Positions 24,457 through 32,012 of a DNA stretch of 64,000 nucleotides are shown here, piece after piece. The notes below the pieces were generated by a model that was given only the letters and a program-made list of their open reading frames with translations, did no database searches and was not told the origin of the DNA. Source of the DNA: Thiobacillus sp. SCUT-2. GTDB taxonomy: Bacteria; Pseudomonadota; Gammaproteobacteria; Burkholderiales; Thiobacillaceae. Both the position numbers and the translations under genes were made by a program. The stretch spans positions 2,790,001 to 2,854,000 of the forward strand of contig NZ_CP141769.1 in assembly GCF_035621355.1 (NCBI RefSeq), given 5' to 3'. Position 1 is the first letter of the stretch; the number at the start of each line of letters is the position of its first letter.

Positions 24457-26937
24457 ATGAACCTGAACGATGCCATCTTCGCGAAGCAATCCGCAGCCGA
24501 ACTCGACCACCGCATCGATGCCGCGTGCGCACGCATCGCCCCGCTATGGCCGCTGAAGCACTTCGTCGCGGTCAACCCCTTCTTCGGCCTCGTCGACCAC
24601 AGCTTCCAGGACGCCTCCGACACGCTGGCGCGCATCACCGGCAGCAGCCTGTACATGCCGCGCGCCTACTTCCGGGAGCAGCTCGCGAACGGCCGCATCA
24701 CGCACGAAGACATCGAACAGGCCATCGAACGCTGCGGCAGCCGGCTCGACGCGGCCGCGGTGGAGCGTGCGCTGGCCACCGAGGCGCCGCAGCCGAAGAT
24801 GGGCATGGCCTCGGTGAGCGAAGTGCTCGACCGGGTGGAAGGCGGCATCTGGACCAGCTTCGTCACCGAGCGCATCAGCCTGCATTGCGCCGCTTATTTC
24901 GATCTGGGCCAGGCCATGGTCGGCATGCCATGGCGGAATCTGCCCCTCTATGCGTCCTGGCGCAAGGCAGCAAGCATCGACCACAGTCCGGCGATGATGG
25001 GCCTGGACGATTTCCGCGCCAGCGTCGCCAAGCTGCCCGCGGAGCCGCGTGCCGCCATCGCCTGGGCCGTGTCCGAGCTGGGCGTGCCTGACGCGGCGGT
25101 CGAGCGCTACCTGCACGCCGCGCTCCTGAGCATCGGCGGCTGGGCGGCCTGGGCGCGCTATCTGCGCTGGCAGGCGGAACTCGGCGGACAGCGCGACGAT
25201 TCCATCGTGGACCTGCTCGCGATCCGCCTGATGTGGGACGTGCTGCTGTTCAAAGCAAAAAGCAGCGCGGCGCTGGTGGCGCGCTGGCGCGAGATGCTGG
25301 CCGCCAGCATGCGGCCGCCGTCCGCCAAGCGCCAGGCCGCCGCCGAGATCGACCGCATCCTGCTCAACGCGATGGAGATCGGCTTTCAGCGCGTCGTGAT
25401 CGCCGGGCTCGCCATTCCAGCCCCGTCCGCCCCCGCCGTGCGACCGGCGGTGCAGGCGGCCTTCTGCATCGACGTGCGTTCCGAGGTGTTCCGCCGCTCG
25501 CTGGAAACCGTGGCGCCCGCGGTGCAGACCCTCGGCTTCGCCGGCTTCTTCGGCATCTTCATCGAGCACGTGCCGCTGGGTGCGAGCGCCGGTCGTACCC
25601 ACGTGCCGGTGATCTTCAATCCCGGCTATCGCATCCATGACCGGGTCAAGGGCGGCGATGCCGCGACCCTGCTCGATCAGCGGCGCCAGCGCATCGGCCT
25701 GTCGAAGGCGTGGAAGGGCTTCAAGCTGTCGGCCGCGTCCTGCTTCTCCTTCGTCGAGGCCGCCGGCCTGAGCTACGGCCCCAAGCTGCTCAGCGACAGC
25801 TTCGGCTGGACCCGGCCGGTGCCCGATCCCGACAGCCAGGGCCTCGCTAGGCAGGACATCGACCGCATCGGACCGACCCTGGAGGCGGTGCCCCAGGCGC
25901 AATGCTGCACGCAGCACGCTGACTCGGGTATTCCTCAAAGTGATCGGCTCAGCCATGCCGAGCGCATCCTGCGTGCCATGGCCATGACCGGCAACTTCGG
26001 CCGCCTGGTGCTGCTCGCCGGCCACGGCAGCACCACGGTGAACAACCCCCACGCCACCGGCCTGGACTGCGGCGCCTGCGCCGGCCAGACGGGCGAGGCC
26101 AGCGCCCGCGTCGTGGCGGCCCTGATGAACGACCCGGCGGTGCGCCGCGGCCTGCGCGAGCGCGGCATCACCATTCCGGAGGACACCTGGTTCCTGGCCG
26201 GCCTGCACGACACCACCATGGACGAACTGCGCCTCTATGACACCGAAGACGTGCCCAAGGCGCTGTCCCAGGACCTTGCCCAACTGCGCCAGTGGCTGGA
26301 GCAGGCCGGCGACCTCGCGCGCATGGAGCGCGCCGCCATGCTCGGCATCGGCGACCTGCCCGATCACCGCGTGGCGGCGGATGTGCGCCAGCGCAGTCGG
26401 GACTGGTCGCAGGTGCGGCCGGAATGGGCCCTGGCCAACAACGCCGCCTTCATCGCCGCGCCGCGTCCGCGCACCGCCGGCATGGACCTGGGCGGGCGTG
26501 CCTTCCTGCACGAGTACGTCTGGCATAAGGACGAGGGCTTCAGGATCCTGGAACTGATCATGACCGCGCCCATGGTGGTGGCGAACTGGATCAACATGCA
26601 GTACTACGGTTCGGTGGTGGACAATCCGCGCTTCGGCAGCGGCAACAAGGTGCTGCACAACATCGTCGGCGGCGCCATCGGCGTGCTCGAAGGCAACGGC
26701 GGCGACCTGCGCGTGGGCCTGCCGCTGCAGTCCCTGCATGACGGCAAGCGCTGGGTGCACGAACCGCTGCGCCTGTCGGTGTTCATCGAGGCGCCGGAAG
26801 CGGCCATGGACGACATCATCGCGCGCCACGACCTGGTGCGGCAGCTGGTGGAGAACGGCTGGCTGCACCTGTTCCGCATCGGCGACGATGGCGCTGCCTA
26901 CCGGCGCGTGGCAGCCGCGAACTGGCAGCAGGCCTGA
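24457..26937 (+). CDS. dabA: DabA, zinc-dependent carbonic-anhydrase-like subunit of DAB system 2 (DUF2309)
   Basis: 826 residues from the ATG at 24457. The zinc/active site residues are Cys337 and Asp339 (FCIDVRSEV), His523 (AGHGSTTVNN) and Cys538 (LDCGACAG), very close in numbering to the published Halothiobacillus DabA2 site (351/353/524/539). Other conserved parts: PLKHFVAVNPFFG near the N-terminus and MAPMVVANWINMQYYGSVVDNPRFGSGNK-type sequence near the C-terminus. It should form a DabAB complex with the preceding gene for energy-driven bicarbonate accumulation. Two further genes of unclear role follow on the same strand. Confidence 0.94.
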   Translation: MNLNDAIFAKQSAAELDHRIDAACARIAPLWPLKHFVAVNPFFGLVDHSFQDASDTLARITGSSLYMPRAYFREQLANGRITHEDIEQAIERCGSRLDAAAVERALATEAPQPKMGMASVSEVLDRVEGGIWTSFVTERISLHCAAYFDLGQAMVGMPWRNLPLYASWRKAASIDHSPAMMGLDDFRASVAKLPAEPRAAIAWAVSELGVPDAAVERYLHAALLSIGGWAAWARYLRWQAELGGQRDDSIVDLLAIRLMWDVLLFKAKSSAALVARWREMLAASMRPPSAKRQAAAEIDRILLNAMEIGFQRVVIAGLAIPAPSAPAVRPAVQAAFCIDVRSEVFRRSLETVAPAVQTLGFAGFFGIFIEHVPLGASAGRTHVPVIFNPGYRIHDRVKGGDAATLLDQRRQRIGLSKAWKGFKLSAASCFSFVEAAGLSYGPKLLSDSFGWTRPVPDPDSQGLARQDIDRIGPTLEAVPQAQCCTQHADSGIPQSDRLSHAERILRAMAMTGNFGRLVLLAGHGSTTVNNPHATGLDCGACAGQTGEASARVVAALMNDPAVRRGLRERGITIPEDTWFLAGLHDTTMDELRLYDTEDVPKALSQDLAQLRQWLEQAGDLARMERAAMLGIGDLPDHRVAADVRQRSRDWSQVRPEWALANNAAFIAAPRPRTAGMDLGGRAFLHEYVWHKDEGFRILELIMTAPMVVANWINMQYYGSVVDNPRFGSGNKVLHNIVGGAIGVLEGNGGDLRVGLPLQSLHDGKRWVHEPLRLSVFIEAPEAAMDDIIARHDLVRQLVENGWLHLFRIGDDGAAYRRVAAANWQQA

Positions 26938-26948
26938 GGCACGGCAGC

Positions 26949-27803
26949 ATGCAGGCCCCGATCCCGCTCTACGCCGGCGCGCAGATCGCGCTGCTGACCC
27001 GACATGGCAAGCAGCGCGTGATCGCGCCGGCACTGGAGGACGCGCTGGGCTGCCGCGTGCGCCATGTCGACGGCTACGACACCGATCTGCTCGGCACCTT
27101 CACCCGTGAGATCCCGCGCATCGGGACCCAGGTCGAAGCGGCACGGAAAAAGGCGCGCATCGCGATGGAACTCGCCGGCCTGCCGTTCGGGCTCGGCAGC
27201 GAAGGTGCCTTCGTGCCCGATCCGTTCCTCGGCATGGCACCGTGGAACGTGGAGGTGGTCGTGTTCATCGACTCCCTGCGCAACCTCGAAATCGCCGGAA
27301 TTGCGCAGGGCCGGGGCAGTTTCCGCCACCTGCTGACCAACGAATGGCTCGCGCTCGAGGCGTTCGCACGGGAGGTCGGCTTTCCGGGCCAGCAGCTGGT
27401 CGTGCGCCCCCACGACCAGCACGATCGGCGCATCCGCAAAGGCATCCGCACCTGGCCCGAACTGGAAGCCGCGCGGGACTGGGCGACGGCAGCAGCGGAA
27501 AACGGCCTGGCCTTCGTCGAGACCGACGGCCGCGCCCATGCCAACCCCACGCGCATGGCGCATATCGGCCTGGCGGCGGCGGATCTGGCGGCACGGATCG
27601 CATCGCTGTGCCCCGCCTGCGGCACACCGGGGTACTGGCAAGTCAAACGCGTGGCGGGGCTGCCGTGCGCCGGCTGCGGTGCGCCGACGCGGGAAACCCG
27701 TGCCTGGGTATACGGCTGCCTGAAGTGTGATCAGCGCGAGATGCGTCCGCTCAGCGGACCCGCTCATGCCGATCCCGGGCGCTGCGATGCCTGCAATCCT
27801 TGA
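26949..27803 (+). CDS. DUF6671-type protein with C-terminal zinc ribbon
   Basis: 284 residues, soluble. The N-terminal part (YAGAQIALLTRHGKQRVIAPALEDALGCRV and the acidic HVDGYDTDLLGTFTREI) precedes a segment with FGLGSEGAFVPDPFLG; the C-terminus has four CxxC knuckles (CPAC, CAGC, CLKC, CDAC), which suggest one or two structural zinc ribbons. The assignment to DUF6671 is from memory of family members and no biochemical role is known to me. It starts 11 bp after dabA2, so it is very likely in the DAB2 operon. A regulatory or metal-handling role connected with the zinc enzyme DabA is possible but only positional. Confidence 0.82.
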   Translation: MQAPIPLYAGAQIALLTRHGKQRVIAPALEDALGCRVRHVDGYDTDLLGTFTREIPRIGTQVEAARKKARIAMELAGLPFGLGSEGAFVPDPFLGMAPWNVEVVVFIDSLRNLEIAGIAQGRGSFRHLLTNEWLALEAFAREVGFPGQQLVVRPHDQHDRRIRKGIRTWPELEAARDWATAAAENGLAFVETDGRAHANPTRMAHIGLAAADLAARIASLCPACGTPGYWQVKRVAGLPCAGCGAPTRETRAWVYGCLKCDQREMRPLSGPAHADPGRCDACNP

Positions 27804-27865
27804 TGCCGGCAACTGCATGCCCCCATACAATGGGCAAGCCTTCCCGCCAAACCCTGGAGCCCCTG

Positions 27866-28837
27866 ATGGCGAACGACCTGCAGGCAAGCATCATGCGCCA
27901 GCGAGCCATCCTGAAGAGCTGGCTCGCGTCCTCGCTGACGCACCTTGCCGAAAGCTGTCTCGCGGTCTGGCCGGATCGGCAGGCCCTGGAGCAGCGCCTG
28001 ATGGAGGGACTCAACGAATTGCCGTATTGCAAGTATCTCTACATCCTCGACGGCCATGCCCACCAGCTCACCGCCAATGCTTCGCGCGGCGGCTTGCTGC
28101 CGGAGCACTTCGGCCGCGACCGCAGCGACCGGCCGTACATGGCCGAGGCGCTCGCAGGCAGTGCGTTCTCGCTATCGGAGGCCTACATCAGCCGCAACGC
28201 GCGCCGCCCCTCGTTGACGGCCGTGCAGCGCATCGTCACGCCATCCGGCGAGTTCCATGGCTATCTCGGCGCGGACTTCGACCTGCGCGAACTGCCCGCG
28301 ACCCAGGCGCTGTACGAACAACCCCAGCAATGGGTGCAGCTCAAGGGCGATCCGGCCATTCGCGCGGGGCTGTTTCATCAGGCGCGCGTCGCGAGCCCGA
28401 TGGACGAACGCATCGACGAGGTGCTGGATCTGCTCACCGAACTGGTGACGGTGCACGGCGTGTTTCACGCCAAGCTGCACTTCTCCAGCTCGCGCGCCAC
28501 CCTGTGGCTGCTCGACGACCCCTACCGATTCCGCATCCACAACATCGCCGAGCTGACCGATCCCGATCTCTGCCTCGCCTTCCCGCACCGCGACTATCCC
28601 GGCGATGCGGTGATCCCGGCGGAAAAGGTGCGCGCGATTCTCCAGACCTTCCGCGAGCTGCGCTTCATCGACGAGACGATTTACCTGCGTTCCGGCACGC
28701 TGAACCTATTCAACGGCATCGTCGGCCTGACGTTCTCGTGCGACGGGTCGCACTACATGCCGTGGAACGAGTTCCTCGACAAGCGCGTCGAGTTCTGGCT
28801 GGGCACGGGCGGCACGAGTACGCCAGTGCCGGACTGA
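27866..28837 (+). CDS. PDC-sensor-like protein without an output domain
   Basis: 323 residues from the ATG at 27866 (GGAG six bases upstream). A longer version from the TTG/ATG at 27800-27803 would overlap the previous stop. The region DGHAHQLTANASRGGLLPEHFGRDRSDRPYMAEAL, followed by the FSLSEAYIS and GEFHGYLGADFDLRELP motifs, is that of PDC/Cache sensor domains, which normally sit in the periplasm. No signal peptide or membrane helix is visible, and no kinase, GGDEF or MCP output domain follows, so this is a stand-alone, apparently cytoplasmic sensor. The second half (IDEVLDLLTELVTVHGVFHAKLHF) is unassigned. It is the last gene of the DAB2 unit. Confidence 0.8.
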   Translation: MANDLQASIMRQRAILKSWLASSLTHLAESCLAVWPDRQALEQRLMEGLNELPYCKYLYILDGHAHQLTANASRGGLLPEHFGRDRSDRPYMAEALAGSAFSLSEAYISRNARRPSLTAVQRIVTPSGEFHGYLGADFDLRELPATQALYEQPQQWVQLKGDPAIRAGLFHQARVASPMDERIDEVLDLLTELVTVHGVFHAKLHFSSSRATLWLLDDPYRFRIHNIAELTDPDLCLAFPHRDYPGDAVIPAEKVRAILQTFRELRFIDETIYLRSGTLNLFNGIVGLTFSCDGSHYMPWNEFLDKRVEFWLGTGGTSTPVPD

Positions 28838-28866
28838 ACCGCCGCCGCCCGCCTTGGTTCGTCAGG

Positions 28867-29817
28867 CTAGGACCGCGTGACGCGCCGACGCGAACGCGTC
28901 ACCGGCTTCGGCTGCGGCAGCTTCATGATGCGGTCCGCCTCGTTCAGCACGAATTCGTGGAAGGCCTGCGCGATCGGCGACATGCGCTTGCCGTTGCGAT
29001 GAACCATGTACCACTCCTTCATGATCGGGAAGCCTTCGACGCTGAGGATGGCGACGCGCCCAAGGGCCAGCTCGAACTCCAGCGTGTGCAGCGACACGAT
29101 GCCCAGCCCCAGTCCGGCCATCACCGCATGCTTGATCGCCTCGTTGCGGCTCATCTCCATCGAGGTGTTGAGCTTGACGCCGCGCTGCTCGAAGAAGCGC
29201 TCGACGGCGTTGCGCGTGCCCGACCCGCGCTCGCGCAGGATGAAATTCTCCTCGACCAGGCGGGCGAGCGGCACGCGGGCCGCGCCGACGAGCGGATGGT
29301 CCGGCGGCGCGATGATCACCAGCGGGTTCTGCATGAAGGCCTGCGATTGCAGTTCGATATGGTCGGGCGGCGTTCCCATGATCGCCATGTCCGGAATGTT
29401 GTCGTGCAGCTGCTGCACCACCTCCTCGCGGTTGGTGACCTCGAGATGCACCTGGGTGCCGGGATGGCGCTTGAGGAAGGCCGCCAGCAGGTAGGGCGCG
29501 AAATACTTGCCGGTGCTGGTGACGGTGAGCGCCAGGGTGCCGCGCTTGACGCCCTTCATGTCGTCGAGCACGGATTCGATGTCGCGGAACTGCTGGGCAA
29601 TGGTGCGGCTGAAGGCGTAGACCTCCTTGCCCGCCTCGGTCAGGAAGATCTTCTTGCCCATCTGCTCGAACAGCGGCATCCCGACCTCCTCCTCGAGCTG
29701 CTTGATCTGGGTCGAGACCGCCGGCTGGGTCAGATGCAGCTCCTCGGAGGCACGGGTGAAGCTGGAATGGCGCGCCACGGCTTCCAGCAGGCGCAATTGG
29801 CGAAACGTCACGTTCAT
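28867..29817 (-). CDS. CbbR-like LysR regulator facing the carboxysome operon
   Basis: 316 residues. The HTH is FRQLRLLEAVARHSSFTRASEELHLTQPAVSTQIKQL. The effector domain includes RERGSGTRNAVERFFEQRG, SRNEAIKHAVMAGLGLGIVS and VEGFPIMKEWYMVHR. A basic tail (SRRRVTRS) ends the protein. It is divergent from csoS2 and convergent with the DAB2 unit, so it is the obvious candidate regulator of the carboxysome operon. It is closer in signature to the cbbM-linked CbbR than to the regulator at 21776, judged by eye. Confidence 0.92.
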   Translation of the reverse strand: MNVTFRQLRLLEAVARHSSFTRASEELHLTQPAVSTQIKQLEEEVGMPLFEQMGKKIFLTEAGKEVYAFSRTIAQQFRDIESVLDDMKGVKRGTLALTVTSTGKYFAPYLLAAFLKRHPGTQVHLEVTNREEVVQQLHDNIPDMAIMGTPPDHIELQSQAFMQNPLVIIAPPDHPLVGAARVPLARLVEENFILRERGSGTRNAVERFFEQRGVKLNTSMEMSRNEAIKHAVMAGLGLGIVSLHTLEFELALGRVAILSVEGFPIMKEWYMVHRNGKRMSPIAQAFHEFVLNEADRIMKLPQPKPVTRSRRRVTRS

Positions 29818-29989
29818 GTCGCATCCCTTTCCGGCGGTTTATCCATTCATCATGGTGAATGGAAACAATAAGAATTATTCATTTTTTATTATGCAACCAC
29901 GTCTTTATAGTTCGCAACAAGGGCAAGATGCATGGCCGCCCGAAGCCAGCACCTAATGATCAACCGCTGAAGCATAAGGAAACCAGATT
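29818..29989. promoter_or_regulatory. Divergent promoter region LysR / csoS2
   Basis: 172 bp. A 20-bp palindrome CCATTCAtcatggTGAATGG lies at 29843-29862, and an AT-rich stretch with AATAAGAATTATT follows at 29867-29879. These are good LysR operator candidates. AAGGA at about 29975 serves csoS2. No sigma-70 hexamer pair is assigned. Confidence 0.65.
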
Positions 29990-31987
29990 ATGAGTGAAGC
30001 GACAGCAACCGCCACGGCCGAACGCCTCAGCGGCCGGGAAGCGGCCATCGCCCGCCGCCAGGCGCTCTCCCTCCACGGGAAGAGCGCACTCAAGGCCGGC
30101 AAGACCGCTGCGCCCAAGAGCGCAACCGAAGCCCGCATGGCGACGCGCGCCAGCGCACCCGCTCCCACCGCCACCGCAACGCCTGCGGCGCCGGCCGACA
30201 AGCCAAGCTGCAGCTGCCAGCACGGCGAGACCTATTCCGCACGCGTCGAAGCGGCACGCCCCGCGCCCGACCTGACGCCTGCCCCGATTCCCGCGGCGCG
30301 CCGGCGCCGCATGGAACAGTCCCTCAAAGGGCGCGGCGATGCCGCCCCCTGCCGTCCCTGCGGCCGCGTCCGCCCCGAACCGCCCAAGGTGGAAATCGGC
30401 ACGACGCTCGCCGGCAGCACCGTGACGGGCAACCAGGTCGAGCGCACCACGCGCGTGACCGGCAACGAGGCAGGCACCTGCCGCACCGTCACCGGCACCG
30501 AATACGTCGGCGCCGAGCAGTTCGGCGAATTCTGCGGCACGCTGCCCGAGCCGTCGCCTGCCAAGGTCGCCACGACCAGCACCAGCCGCGGTCGCCGCGT
30601 GACCGGCACCGAAGTGGGCCGCAGCACCAAGGTGACCGGCGACGAAACCGGCACCTGCAAGCGCGTGACGGGCACCGAATACCTCGCCGCCGAGCAGTCC
30701 GGCGAATTCTGCGGCACGGCCCCCGAGCCGCGCCCGGAAAAGGCGGTGACGGGCATGACAGCCGGCCGCAATGCCGTGTCCGGCAGCGATCTCGCCCGCA
30801 CCACCAAGGTGACCGGTGGGGAAGCCGGCGCCGGCCGCAGCATCACCGGCAGCGCCTACACCGACGCTTCGCTGCGCCCCGCTACGGAGGGCAACGGCCC
30901 AAAAAAGGTGGAAACCCGTCGCACGAGCGCTGGCGCAACGGTGAGCGGCACCCTACCGGGTCGCTCGTCGAAACTTTCCGGCGATGAGCCGGGCGCCTGC
31001 GCACGCGTGACGGGTTCCGACTACGTCAATACCGAGGAATTCAAGTCCTTCTGCCGCGCCGAGCCCTACCAGTCACCGGCCAAGGTGGGCGTGTCGCGTA
31101 CCCTCAAGGGTCAGGACGTGTCCGGCACCCAGGTCGGCCGTTCGGCGCACGTGACGGGCGACGAGCACGGCGCATGCAAGCCGGTGACCGGCACCTCCTA
31201 CATCGGCGCCGACCAGTACGCCGAGTTCTGCGCGGCGCGTACCGCGGCGGAAGCGATCAACCGCGCCCGCCTCGGCCGCAACGCCGATCTCACCGGCACC
31301 CAGCCAGGCCCCGACGACAAGATGACCGGCAACGAGCGCGGCGAATGCCAGCCGGTGAGCGGGACTCCGTATGTGGGCGAGAGCCAGATCGCCGCCGCGT
31401 GCGGCCGTCCGCCGATGGCCGCGGCCTACCGCAGCCGCGGTCCCGAGGGCTCGCAGCCTCCGGCCGCGATCACCGGCAGCGCGATGGACGCCGGCCAGGG
31501 CACCAACCGCACCGGCGACTTCTCCGTGGTGTCGCCGGCCCGCGCCGCGCAGTCGAGCGAAACCCGTCGCGTCACCGGCAGCGCCTACGGCGTCGGCGGC
31601 CGCATCACCGGTCCGCTGGCACGCGCCACCGGCCTGGTATCCGGCACGCCGGAATTCCGCTACCGCGACGATACCGGCTCCGTGGCCGTTCCCGCTGCAC
31701 CCCAGCCGGCGGCTGAAGCCGCGCCCGAGCGCATCACCGGCGAAGGCCGCGAGCGCCGCATCACGGGCGACGCCTGGGATCGCGGCGACCGCGTCACCGG
31801 CACCGAGGGACGTTCGGCACAGCGCCGCAATCCAACCCTGCGTGGTGATCCGCGCGGCAACGGCGCCACCGCCCGCGACAACCGCGAGATCGAGCGCCCG
31901 GCAGCAGCCGCCAGCCGCATCACCGGCAGCAGCGGCAATGCCAGCAGCGGCGCGGCGATCACCGTGTCCGGCGGCGCCCGGGGCTGA
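29990..31987 (+). CDS. csoS2: CsoS2, alpha-carboxysome assembly scaffold
   Basis: 665 residues, shorter than the roughly 850-900 usual for CsoS2. The N-domain has one clear RubisCO-binding N-repeat (LSGREAAIARRQALSLHGKSAL, residues about 13-34) and one degenerate copy (ARRRRMEQSLKGRG, near 103-116), where Halothiobacillus has four. About six M-repeats follow (residues 130-485) with VTGNEAGTCRTVTGTEY-type units and paired cysteines; the third lacks its cysteines. The C-domain contains several ITG/VTG motifs and ends in SGGARG, the shell-anchoring tail. CsoS2 gathers RubisCO and shell proteins. Codon 306 is in an A AAA AAG slippery site, so a shorter CsoS2A is expected as well. It is the first gene of the operon; no cbbLS precedes it. 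Confidence 0.95.
   Translation: MSEATATATAERLSGREAAIARRQALSLHGKSALKAGKTAAPKSATEARMATRASAPAPTATATPAAPADKPSCSCQHGETYSARVEAARPAPDLTPAPIPAARRRRMEQSLKGRGDAAPCRPCGRVRPEPPKVEIGTTLAGSTVTGNQVERTTRVTGNEAGTCRTVTGTEYVGAEQFGEFCGTLPEPSPAKVATTSTSRGRRVTGTEVGRSTKVTGDETGTCKRVTGTEYLAAEQSGEFCGTAPEPRPEKAVTGMTAGRNAVSGSDLARTTKVTGGEAGAGRSITGSAYTDASLRPATEGNGPKKVETRRTSAGATVSGTLPGRSSKLSGDEPGACARVTGSDYVNTEEFKSFCRAEPYQSPAKVGVSRTLKGQDVSGTQVGRSAHVTGDEHGACKPVTGTSYIGADQYAEFCAARTAAEAINRARLGRNADLTGTQPGPDDKMTGNERGECQPVSGTPYVGESQIAAACGRPPMAAAYRSRGPEGSQPPAAITGSAMDAGQGTNRTGDFSVVSPARAAQSSETRRVTGSAYGVGGRITGPLARATGLVSGTPEFRYRDDTGSVAVPAAPQPAAEAAPERITGEGRERRITGDAWDRGDRVTGTEGRSAQRRNPTLRGDPRGNGATARDNREIERPAAAASRITGSSGNASSGAAITVSGGARG
30901..30987 (+). 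promoter_or_regulatory. Predicted programmed -1 frameshift site in csoS2
   Basis: The heptamer A AAA AAG (30901-30907) is in the X XXY YYZ register of the csoS2 frame, preceded by CCC so that C CCA AAA is also possible. A -1 shift would add 26 codons and stop at TGA 30985-30987, giving a CsoS2A of 332 residues. Downstream complementary segments that could form the stimulatory structure are ACCCG 30914-30918 with CGGGT 30957-30961, and ACGAGCG 30923-30929 with CGCTCGT 30962-30968. Frameshifting in csoS2 is established for Halothiobacillus; its use here is inference. Confidence 0.7.
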
Positions 31988-32012
31988 GCGCGCGTAGCGA
32001 GGACGATCGAGC

